DNA of 64,000 nucleotides from Bacteroidota bacterium (GTDB lineage: Bacteria > Bacteroidota > Ignavibacteria > Ignavibacteriales > Melioribacteraceae), in the NCBI GenBank assembly GCA_021824635.1, contig JAKAKD010000030.1, positions 1 to 64,000 on the forward strand, read 5' to 3'. The position numbers were made by a program, and so were the translations under genes. The notes under the pieces were generated by a model, which saw nothing but the letters and a program-made list of their open reading frames with translations, had not been told where the DNA came from and searched no databases. Below are positions 56,499 through 64,000 of this stretch, one piece after another. Position 1 is the stretch's first letter. Each line of letters begins with the position of its first letter.

Positions 56499-56526
56499 GT
56501 AAAGACGCCATATATGGCGTCTCTAC
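56499..56526. repeat. REP-like palindrome 5
   Basis: GTAAAGACGCCATA pairs with TATGGCGTCTCTAC, 28 nt with one mismatch. A further half-site CGTCTCTAC is at 56539-56547. The remainder of 56403-56914 (512 bp) has no gene; the otsA promoter must lie in it. Confidence 0.8.
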
Positions 56527-56914
56527 AAAATCATGCCTCGTCTCTACATTTCACGTTTCCCGTCTCACGTTTCATTAATCACAAACAACTAATCACTTTT
56601 TCACGCTGTTGTCGGTGCAGCAACTCCTTCATGCTCATGCTCAATTTATGTATCACCCACGCTGACCAGTAAAGTTCTAATAGCTTTATTGCCTTAAATC
56701 TCATACTAAATTATCTGAAGTGTAATTAAAAGTAAAAAGGTTTTGCAACTTTTCTTGAATGGGTGTATCTTGATAATGTATCTGGAACAAGCGACAAATT
56801 TATACCCATACTACTGAAAAGAATTTGTGTTATCTAATCTACTTTAAGAAAGATAGAATAATTTCACTTTCTGACTAATCGTTGTTCGCACATTTTTATT
56901 AGGGATTACAAAGT

Positions 56915-59173
56915 ATGAAGATTACACTAAAGCTGATTTTTTCTTTAGTTTTGATTGCAACTCTGGTGGTTTTAGGATTCACTTTTTTCCAGGTTCAAAA
57001 CGAACGTAATCGTCTTACTCATGAGTTGGATGTCCGCGCGGAAATTTTAACCGAAGGATTAAATGAATCTGTAAAAGAGCTGTTGAAAGCAAAATCACCT
57101 GTTGGATTGAAACGTCTTGTAGAACGGTTTGGAGGGCGTGAGAGACTTATCGGCGTAGCAGTATATGATAGTCTTGGGAATTCCATAGTCTCGAGTATAA
57201 ATAAATCGATAACCATTCAAGATTCGGTCGTACATGTTAATGAATCAATTATTCGAGGAGAAGGAATTGCCTCATTTATAGAGATCGACGGCAAATCAAT
57301 GCATTCTTACGCCGTTCCTCTTCATTTAGATGACCAAACGGTTGGTGCTCTTCTGGTACTTCATGATGCTTCATTTATTGATTCAAGAATTAAAGAGATT
57401 TGGCAAACAAACTTTGTCCGTCTTTTAATTCAGACTCTTCTTATAATTATCTCAACTGTTCTTATAGTCCGTTGGAGCGTAATTTGGCCTATTGAAAAAA
57501 TTGCCGAGTGGATGAGGAATATTAGAACCGGAAAGACAAATCAATCAATTAGGCTGCAACAAGGAGATATACTTAAACCGTTAGCAGACGAAGTAACATT
57601 GCTCTCAAAGAGTCTTTCATTAGCAAGAGCAAGTGCCGAAGAAGAAGCGCGTTTACGCCTGCAAGCAGAGTCCGTTTGGACGGCTGAAAGGTTGAAAGAA
57701 CATGTGCGCCAAGAAATTAGCGATAAAAATCTGATCGTCGTTTCTAACCGCGAACCTTATTTGCACACTAAACAAGGTAACAACATTGAATGTATTATAC
57801 CTGCCGGGGGTTTAGTAACAGCTTTGGATCCGATATTGAAAGCATGCGGCGGTGTTTGGATTGCTCACGGAAGCGGTGATGCAGATCAAGAAACTGCAGA
57901 TATAAACGGAAGATTACCGGTTCCCCCTGAAGAACCGGCATATATTCTTAGAAGAATCTTTTTAACGAAAGAAGAAGAAGAGGGCTATTATTATGGTTTT
58001 TCAAATGAGGGGATTTGGCCTCTCTGCCATATTACACACACCCGCCCTACTTTTCGTTTAGATGACTGGATCAATTATCAAACAGTCAATCAAAAATTTG
58101 CCGACACGATTATTGATGAAATCAAAGATCAGAAAGAACCGTTAATCTTTATTCAGGATTATCATTTTGCATTACTCCCCTTCTTAATTAAAGCTAAGAG
58201 ACCGGACGCTCATGTTGCATTGTTTTGGCACATACCATGGCCTAACCCTGAAGTCTTTGGAATATGTCCTTGGAAAAAAGAAATTTTGGTCGGCTTATTA
58301 GGTGCGGATTTGATTGGATTTCACATTCAATTTCACTGTAATAATTTTCTTGAAACGGTTGACCGGTATTTGGAATCAAAAATAAATTGGGATCAATTTA
58401 ATGTTGAACGTCTCGGCGGAGTGACATCGGTTAAACCATTTCCTATAAGTATTGCCTTTCCAAACTTGCCGGCTAATGCATCTGAAATAAGCCAATCACA
58501 AAAAGCTTTTCGAGAGATTGTATTTAAGAAAATCGGATTCAGTACAAAATATTTCGGCGTAGGTGTAGATCGCATTGATTATACAAAAGGAATTCTTGAA
58601 CGCTTTTTAGCTGTCGAAAGATTCTTTGAAAAATATCCGGATTTTATAGGTCAATTTACTTTTGTAGGACTAGGAGCACCAAGCAGGACACATATCAAAC
58701 GTTATCATGATCTAATTTCGGAATTAGATGAGACTGTTGATAAAATAAATTGGCGATTTCAGACTAAGAGCTGGAAACCGATTGTTTTTCTAAAAGCACA
58801 TCACAGTCACGAACAAATTAACCCTTTTTATAAGACAGCAGACCTATGTATGGTAACTTCACTTCATGACGGTATGAATCTTGTTGCCAAAGAATTTGTT
58901 GCTTCACGTGTTGATAATGACGGTGTTTTAATTCTTAGTCAATTCACAGGTGCATCAAGAGAACTTCAGGATGCAATTATTGTTAATCCTTACAGCATTG
59001 AAGAAATGGCAGATGCAATTCATAGTGCATTAATTATGAAACACAAAGAAAGATCTGAACGTATGACGAGAATGCAAAATATTCTAAAAGAAAGGAACGT
59101 CTATCGTTGGGCTGCAAATATTATTACTACTTTATCTCGTTTACGTGTTACAATTAACATGGAAGAAAAATAG
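56915..59173 (+). CDS. otsA: Membrane-anchored trehalose-6-phosphate synthase with HAMP region
   Basis: A 752-aa fusion. Residues 8-25 and 168-187 are membrane spans around a periplasmic domain of about 140 residues, followed by a HAMP-like linker (about 188-240) and a coiled coil (to 270). From about 272 a GT20 domain makes trehalose-6-P from UDP-glucose and glucose-6-P, with VVSNRE, the GGL loop, HIPWP, GVDRIDYTKG (R553, K558) and HDGMNLVAKEFVA (D652, E660) all intact. E. coli OtsA is a soluble protein of about 474 aa. The otsB gene begins within 6 nt. Confidence 0.92.
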   Translation: MKITLKLIFSLVLIATLVVLGFTFFQVQNERNRLTHELDVRAEILTEGLNESVKELLKAKSPVGLKRLVERFGGRERLIGVAVYDSLGNSIVSSINKSITIQDSVVHVNESIIRGEGIASFIEIDGKSMHSYAVPLHLDDQTVGALLVLHDASFIDSRIKEIWQTNFVRLLIQTLLIIISTVLIVRWSVIWPIEKIAEWMRNIRTGKTNQSIRLQQGDILKPLADEVTLLSKSLSLARASAEEEARLRLQAESVWTAERLKEHVRQEISDKNLIVVSNREPYLHTKQGNNIECIIPAGGLVTALDPILKACGGVWIAHGSGDADQETADINGRLPVPPEEPAYILRRIFLTKEEEEGYYYGFSNEGIWPLCHITHTRPTFRLDDWINYQTVNQKFADTIIDEIKDQKEPLIFIQDYHFALLPFLIKAKRPDAHVALFWHIPWPNPEVFGICPWKKEILVGLLGADLIGFHIQFHCNNFLETVDRYLESKINWDQFNVERLGGVTSVKPFPISIAFPNLPANASEISQSQKAFREIVFKKIGFSTKYFGVGVDRIDYTKGILERFLAVERFFEKYPDFIGQFTFVGLGAPSRTHIKRYHDLISELDETVDKINWRFQTKSWKPIVFLKAHHSHEQINPFYKTADLCMVTSLHDGMNLVAKEFVASRVDNDGVLILSQFTGASRELQDAIIVNPYSIEEMADAIHSALIMKHKERSERMTRMQNILKERNVYRWAANIITTLSRLRVTINMEEK

Positions 59174-59178
59174 GTGTG

Positions 59179-59985
59179 ATGTTTATGTCGCCTAAATCTT
59201 TATTTGATAATAATGGGAAAATTCCTTCTGCCCTTCTAGATATTTTGGAATCTCATAAAGGGATTATTTTGTTCCTTGATTACGATGGAACGTTAGTCCC
59301 GATTAAACAAACTCCTTCTCTTGCAGTTTTGCCCAAATCCATGAATGAATTGTTAAACCGTTTAGCGAATAAACGAAAGATAAAAACAGTGTTGATCTCC
59401 GGCAGATCTCATTCGGATCTAAAAAGTCTTATACATATTCAAAATATAATGATAGTTTCAAATCATGGATTCCGGATTTCAGCAAAAAAAACAAATTGGG
59501 TTCATCACAAATTAAATAAATATCTCCCATCATTAAAAAAGATAGCACGCTCAATAAAAAAAGAATTAAATAACTTCGCCGGCGCTCTTGTTGAAGACAA
59601 AGAACTAACATTAACGGTTCACTTTAGGAAAGTTGAAAATCATTCAGTTCCGTCTCTAAAAAAAATCATTTTCGGATTGGTGCATAAACATCCCGATAAA
59701 TTTATTACTACACTTGGCAAGAAAGTAATAGAAGTAAGGCCAAACATTGACTGGCACAAGGGAAAAGCTGTTTTAAAAATATTAACAATGTTTCGAAACC
59801 ATAATAAAAAATATAGTGTTATTTACATAGGAGATGATAAAACCGACGAAGATGCGTTTGAAGTTCTTCATGATGCGATTACTATAAGGGTCGGACATAA
59901 AAATAATTCACTCGCAAAATATTATCTTAATAATATCCGCGAAGTACAATTGTTCTTGAATAAAATAGAGAGTTTAAAAGCATAA
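59179..59985 (+). CDS. otsB: Trehalose-6-phosphate phosphatase
   Basis: A 268-aa HAD phosphatase that dephosphorylates trehalose-6-P. Motif I FLDYDGTLVPI with both aspartates, motif II LISGRS, and motif IV YIGDDKTDEDAF are intact. The start could be GTG 59176 or ATG 59179 or 59185; the coupling to otsA is tight in all cases. It precedes the DUF5752-like gene by 10 nt. Confidence 0.93.
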   Translation: MFMSPKSLFDNNGKIPSALLDILESHKGIILFLDYDGTLVPIKQTPSLAVLPKSMNELLNRLANKRKIKTVLISGRSHSDLKSLIHIQNIMIVSNHGFRISAKKTNWVHHKLNKYLPSLKKIARSIKKELNNFAGALVEDKELTLTVHFRKVENHSVPSLKKIIFGLVHKHPDKFITTLGKKVIEVRPNIDWHKGKAVLKILTMFRNHNKKYSVIYIGDDKTDEDAFEVLHDAITIRVGHKNNSLAKYYLNNIREVQLFLNKIESLKA

Positions 59986-59995
59986 GGAGTTAACA

Positions 59996-60676
59996 ATGAG
60001 CCTGATTGCAAAAGAACCGTTTCAATTTTATACTCGGCAAAATCTTACATACTTAACTGGAAGAAAAGCGACAAATATTTCAGAATTACTCGCCAACATC
60101 AAAGAAGTTCCAGAAATGTCGATATATCATCATACACATCATTACCTTGAGCAACATGAATTCCTTTCCCCTGAACCACCGAATGACTTTGCATATTGGA
60201 TTACAAATATGCTTCAAGACAAATTATTGGGTGAAGAAATTGCGAGTATTGATCTAAGACAATATTCCTCAATAAATGAGATACGCACAAGAATAATTGA
60301 GGTAATTGAATTTTCACTTAATCAAAATAAAGAATCATTATCCCGAACAGCCTTTTCCGGGGAAGAGTTTCATTTTATGAATGCACGTACATTTGTTTTT
60401 CCTACAAAATACACTGCAAACGGATTAAGTGATTTCGCTGAATGCCTTCAAAAAGTATCTGTTCATTCTATCTATTATCATGTTTTTGAAGCAAAGCTTT
60501 TTAAGATAATACCAAGTTTTTGTGAATGGCTTTCTTCATCTCTGAATGAGAAAGAGCTTTCTGAGGATTTTTGCAAATTAGATCCCTACACACAAACTTT
60601 AGAAAATCTTAGAAAAATGCTTCTGGATTTAGTTGAAAATAAATTGAAAGGTGACTCTAATGGCAAAACTAAATGA
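59996..60676 (+). CDS. DUF5752-like protein
   Basis: A 226-aa cytoplasmic protein without signal or membrane span. It opens AKEPFQFYTRQNLTYLTGRKATNISELLANIKEVPEMSIYHHTHHYLEQHEFLSPEPPNDFAYW, matching what I recall of the uncharacterised DUF5752 family. A His-rich HHTHHYLEQH stretch is the most conserved-looking segment. AAGGAG precedes the ATG. It overlaps the GT4 gene by 17 nt, within the trehalose operon. Confidence 0.7.
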   Translation: MSLIAKEPFQFYTRQNLTYLTGRKATNISELLANIKEVPEMSIYHHTHHYLEQHEFLSPEPPNDFAYWITNMLQDKLLGEEIASIDLRQYSSINEIRTRIIEVIEFSLNQNKESLSRTAFSGEEFHFMNARTFVFPTKYTANGLSDFAECLQKVSVHSIYYHVFEAKLFKIIPSFCEWLSSSLNEKELSEDFCKLDPYTQTLENLRKMLLDLVENKLKGDSNGKTK

Positions 60677-61883
60677 TTATGAAAAATATGTCGGCACTGA
60701 CGTTTTATATGAGCTTGAATTATACGCCAGCAAACTATCTGGTGTTGTTATTCAAAATATAAATTCTACTGCCGTTGGTGGCGGCGTTGCAGAAATTCTT
60801 ACCAGGATGATTCCCATGCTTCAAGAACTCGGGGTGAATGCATGCTGGGATGTTATTAAGGGCGGGGAAAAATTTTTTGAGATAACAAAGAAAATGCATA
60901 ATGCACTTCATGGTAAAAATGTAATATTTACAGAGGATGAGATTGATTTATTTTTAGAAACGAATGAAATGAATGCTAACCAGATGGATTTGAAAAGTGA
61001 CATCATGGTAATTCATGATCCGCAGCCATGTGCATTGATTCGCAAAAAAGGGAATACTAATCAAAAATGGATTTGGCGCTGCCATATTGATTTTTCCAAT
61101 CCCGATCCATTCACCTGGAAATTTTTGAAAGAATATATTGAACAGTACGATGCTAGTATTTTTTCAGCGCCATCTTTTGCGCGTGAATTAAAGATTCCGC
61201 AAGTGTTAATCTCGCCGTCGATCGATCCGCTGAGTGATAAAAATAAAGAACTTCCTCAGGAAACAATTGATTCTGTTTTGGAAAAATTTAATATCGATAA
61301 AAAACGCCCAATCATAACACAAATCTCCCGCTTCGATTATTTGAAAGATCCGGTAGGAGTGGTCAAAGTATTTCAACGTGTTAGAAAATATATAGATTGT
61401 CAGCTTGTTCTTGCAGGCGGTGGCGCAACCGACGATCCAGAAGGAGCTCAGGTTTTATCTGAAGTAGAAGAAGTAGTCGCAAACGATCCGGATATTTTTC
61501 TGCTTCTGCTTCCTCCTTCAAGTGATATTGAGATCAACGCGCTGCAAAGAGCGTCAACTGTTATTCTTCAAAAATCATTAAAGGAAGGATTTGGATTGAC
61601 TGTTGCCGAAGCACTTTGGAAATCTAAACCTGTTATTGCCGGGGCTGTTGGCGGTATTCCTTTGCAAATTGCTCACAAGTATTCCGGTCTTCTTACTCAT
61701 ACAATAGACGGGACAGCATTTGCTCTAAAACAACTTTTACAGAATCCTTCTTATGCCAGGATGCTTGGAGAAAATGGTCATAAAAATATCCGGAAGAATT
61801 TTCTTATTACTCGTCATATAAGAGATTATTTATTACTTTTTTTATCGCTTCTCAATAAAAAGGAAGATATTATTTATCTCTGA
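60660..61883 (+). CDS. treT: TreT-like trehalose glycosyltransferring synthase
   Basis: A 407-aa GT4-family enzyme. In characterised archaeal and bacterial members it makes trehalose from an NDP-glucose and free glucose (or the reverse). AVGGGVAEILTRMIPMLQELGV, IHDPQPCALI, RCHIDFSNPDP, SRFDYLKDPVGVVKVFQRV, and the EGFGLTVAEALWKSKPVIAG donor-site motif are visible. I used ATG 60660, with AAGGTGA 6 nt upstream. It overlaps the DUF5752-like gene and ends the operon. Confidence 0.85.
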   Translation: MAKLNDYEKYVGTDVLYELELYASKLSGVVIQNINSTAVGGGVAEILTRMIPMLQELGVNACWDVIKGGEKFFEITKKMHNALHGKNVIFTEDEIDLFLETNEMNANQMDLKSDIMVIHDPQPCALIRKKGNTNQKWIWRCHIDFSNPDPFTWKFLKEYIEQYDASIFSAPSFARELKIPQVLISPSIDPLSDKNKELPQETIDSVLEKFNIDKKRPIITQISRFDYLKDPVGVVKVFQRVRKYIDCQLVLAGGGATDDPEGAQVLSEVEEVVANDPDIFLLLLPPSSDIEINALQRASTVILQKSLKEGFGLTVAEALWKSKPVIAGAVGGIPLQIAHKYSGLLTHTIDGTAFALKQLLQNPSYARMLGENGHKNIRKNFLITRHIRDYLLLFLSLLNKKEDIIYL

Positions 61884-61920
61884 TAAGTAATTTATAATTG
61901 TACAAAGATATTAATTGTTT

Positions 61921-63723
61921 TTAGATCTCTTCTTTCTGCTGCTTTGCCCATGCGGATAAATATTTATTAAAGATAGTTGATTTGGATATAAAGCCAACAT
62001 ACTTATCATTGTTGGTAACCGGCAAATTCCACACTTGTGTTTCTTCAAATATCTCAATCACTCTGTTGATATCTTCATTAAGATCAACTGCGTTGAAATT
62101 AATGTTCATAATATCGTTTACAAGAATAATATCGTGCGCTGCAAAATCGAGCATTACCTCTCTAATATCATCAAGAGTAATAACGCCGACTAATTTTTTC
62201 TTTTCGTCAACGACGGGAAATAAATTTCTCTTTGTATGAGTTATCTTTTCAACTAACTGTCTTAAAGTCATGCCCGGTTTCAAAACAATAAAATCGCTTT
62301 CAACTAAATCGCCTACATTCATTTGCTGTATAAAATATTTCTCCTTTTCAGATCTGAACTTTATTCCTTTTTCTGCCAATGCAGTAGTATAAATAGAGTG
62401 AGGATGAAAATATTTTGATATGAAAAAGGATAATGCCGTAACAATCATTAAAGGAACAATCAAAGTATAACCGCCGGTAATCTCCGCAATCAAGAATATT
62501 CCGGTTAAAGGCGCATGTAGAACTCCGCATAAAACACCCGCCATTCCAACTACAATAAAATTTTGATAGTTAAGTTCGGCAATGCCAAAATAACTCATTG
62601 TATGAGCTAAGAAAAAACCTGTTAATGCGCCTATGAAAAGAGATGGCGCAATAATACCGCCGTTTCCACCGGAACCAATTGTCAAAGAAGTAGCTACGAC
62701 TTTAGCCAAAATGGTAATTGCTATAAGAATTATTAAAGAAAGATTTTGATCTGCAAACGTATTGAAGAAACTGTTGTCTAAAAGTTGTAAATGATGGCCT
62801 GAGAGTAATTTAATTACACTGGAATAACCTTCTCCAAAAAGCGGAGGGAAAAAATAGATCAAGCCGCACAGCAATAATCCGCCTATAATTGCTTTTGTAT
62901 ATTGTTTCTTAAATTTTCCAGCCCACTGTTCCAGCAGAAAGGAGACTTTAATAACATATAAAGAAGTAAACCCGCTTAGAACTCCCAACAACATGTAATA
63001 TGGAACTGCATATAGTTGCCATCCTTCTGTTACTAAATAAAATAACTGTCCGCTATAAAGAAATTTTGAAAGAACCGCAGATGATGCCGATGCAATTAGC
63101 AACGGTATAAATGATGAGACAGTTATTTCAGGTAATAAAACTTCAAACGCAAAAATTACACCGGCAATGGGACTATTAAAAATTGCCGAGATACCAGCAG
63201 CCGACCCGCATGCTAATAATAATGTCCTGGTCTGATAGTTTAATTTAAAACTCTTAGCAAAATTGGAACCAATAGATGCACCGATAACAACAATTGGCGC
63301 TTCGAGTCCGGCTGAACCTCCCATCCCAATTGTAACTCCGCTTGTAAGTAAATGAGAAATTATCTTACGCTTCGGTACATCTGCTTTTTTTCTAATTATT
63401 AGATAGATGATGTGGCTTAATCCTTTTTCTATTTTTCCGCCAAATAGAAGATTAACTATAAATACAGATAATAGAATTCCAATTAAAGGTGTTAAAGGTA
63501 ATATGAATTTTAGACCAAGCTGGTCAAGAAATATCCTTGGTTCCTGTTGAAAGAAATGAACCACCTTTTTAAGAAGCACCGCGGCTAAACCTGATAAAAT
63601 ACCGACTAACATACTCGCAAGAACTATAAAGGTCTTGTATTCAATTTTATTACTTAAAAAAGAGATAGCTCTATTTAGAGATTGTTTCACCTTAATTACA
63701 ATAGATTTTGTTAGTTGTATCAA
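61921..63723 (-). CDS. ClC family chloride channel/antiporter with CBS domains
   Basis: A 600-aa protein. About ten or more membrane helices include GMGGSAGLEAPIVVIGAS (the gating-Glu region, normally GREGP) and GSGGNGGIIAPSLFIGALTG. From about residue 460 two CBS domains follow (VGDLVESDFIVLKP..., VNDIMNINFNAVDL...), likely binding adenine nucleotides. The internal proton glutamate of exchangers cannot be decided here. Convergent with treT; no shared function implied. Confidence 0.93.
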   Translation of the reverse strand: MIQLTKSIVIKVKQSLNRAISFLSNKIEYKTFIVLASMLVGILSGLAAVLLKKVVHFFQQEPRIFLDQLGLKFILPLTPLIGILLSVFIVNLLFGGKIEKGLSHIIYLIIRKKADVPKRKIISHLLTSGVTIGMGGSAGLEAPIVVIGASIGSNFAKSFKLNYQTRTLLLACGSAAGISAIFNSPIAGVIFAFEVLLPEITVSSFIPLLIASASSAVLSKFLYSGQLFYLVTEGWQLYAVPYYMLLGVLSGFTSLYVIKVSFLLEQWAGKFKKQYTKAIIGGLLLCGLIYFFPPLFGEGYSSVIKLLSGHHLQLLDNSFFNTFADQNLSLIILIAITILAKVVATSLTIGSGGNGGIIAPSLFIGALTGFFLAHTMSYFGIAELNYQNFIVVGMAGVLCGVLHAPLTGIFLIAEITGGYTLIVPLMIVTALSFFISKYFHPHSIYTTALAEKGIKFRSEKEKYFIQQMNVGDLVESDFIVLKPGMTLRQLVEKITHTKRNLFPVVDEKKKLVGVITLDDIREVMLDFAAHDIILVNDIMNINFNAVDLNEDINRVIEIFEETQVWNLPVTNNDKYVGFISKSTIFNKYLSAWAKQQKEEI

Positions 63724-63948
63724 TTAAAAACCTTTTTTCTAAATGTGCCATTTACAGTTTAAAAAAATCTAGATTAATTCTGCAACAGCCATTATTACTT
63801 TCTTTGATGCTGATTAAAAATTAACAAAAAAAAACGAGCGAAAATCCTTTCTAATATTTGATACTACTTATAAACGCTAATAGGTAATAGCATTATTTGC
63901 AATTCCGGAGAGGAGCAACCTGATTGTCTCTTGCCGTAATATTTATTT

Positions 63949-64000
63949 TTAGAATGCGACTTTTATGGTAAGTACGGTTATATCATCATACTGAGGAACT
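63949..64000 (-). CDS. 3' end of a PP2C/SpoIIE-like serine phosphatase gene (partial)
   Basis: Read on the minus strand from the window edge, the frame gives VPQYDDITVLTIKVAF and a stop. QYDDITVL is the C-terminal metal-binding motif of SpoIIE/RsbU-type PP2C phosphatases. Only the last 16 residues are in the window. The 225 bp to the ClC gene hold nothing I recognise. Confidence 0.65.
   Translation of the reverse strand, partial: VPQYDDITVLTIKVAF

Noticed and set aside
56750-56810. TGGGTGTA...TATACCCA inverted pair upstream of otsA
   Set aside because: Arms are short and about 35 nt apart in AT-rich DNA; not distinguishable from chance.

Overview
The window looks like a chromosomal segment of a member of the Ignavibacteria / Chlorobi branch of the Bacteroidota (FCB) group. 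The evidence is an AT-rich Gram-negative genome with lipid A genes, a fused LpxC-FabZ, a secreted protein ending in a type IX secretion (Por) sorting tail, 'two-component propeller' style proteins, PD40 propeller proteins, and sigma-70-like promoters of the form TTGACA-N17-TATATT. This placement rests on protein character only; no 16S gene is present.

Layout. 1-0.7 kb: minus-strand tRNA-Tyr, -Gly, -Thr, rpmG (a 55-aa L33) and tRNA-Trp. 0.8-9.2 kb: minus-strand comM, nuoI-nuoH-nuoG, an M16 peptidase, a C_GCAxxG_C_C protein and a PLP aminotransferase. 9.0-15.4 kb: a small ORF, a receiver/PEP-synthase-like ATP-binding protein, a YoeB-type toxin-antitoxin pair, a small inverted-repeat element, gdhA and an MlaE-type permease. 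15.5-19.3 kb (plus strand): an ILV-rich leader peptide with an intrinsic terminator in front of ilvE, an alkaline phosphatase with a terminator-like hairpin inside its first codons, and lexA with a double operator followed by two small orphans. 19.4-27.8 kb: an envelope operon uppS-bamA-skp-skp-lpxD-lpxC/fabZ-lpxA-lipoate ligase. 27.9-32.8 kb: accessory region with hicBA, a duplicated 3' fragment of the lipoate ligase gene, a T9SS-secreted protein, a lipoprotein and a propeller protein. 32.8-44.1 kb: heptose kinase and adenylyltransferase, tamB, rnr, and a large HELVH-peptidase/propeller/beta-barrel protein. 44.2-52.4 kb: fmdB, a lipoprotein, prs, rplY, pth, rpsF-ssb-rpsR-rplI, secD, secF. 52.4-56.5 kb: a single-chain restriction-modification enzyme, an inverted-repeat element and a REP-associated tyrosine transposase, bounded by REP-like palindromes. 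56.9-61.9 kb: a trehalose operon with a membrane-anchored, HAMP-linked OtsA, OtsB, a DUF5752-like protein and a TreT-like glycosyltransferase. 61.9-64 kb: a ClC channel with CBS domains and the 3' end of a PP2C/SpoIIE-like phosphatase gene.

How it works together. Most of the window is housekeeping: outer-membrane biogenesis (BamA, Skp, Lpx, Hld, TamB), translation, protein export and respiratory complex I. The most unusual items are regulatory or accessory: the ilvE leader/attenuator, the terminator inside the alkaline phosphatase ORF, the paired LexA boxes, the RAYT with a REP palindrome inside its own coding sequence, and the receptor-like trehalose-6-phosphate synthase in an operon that encodes two trehalose routes.
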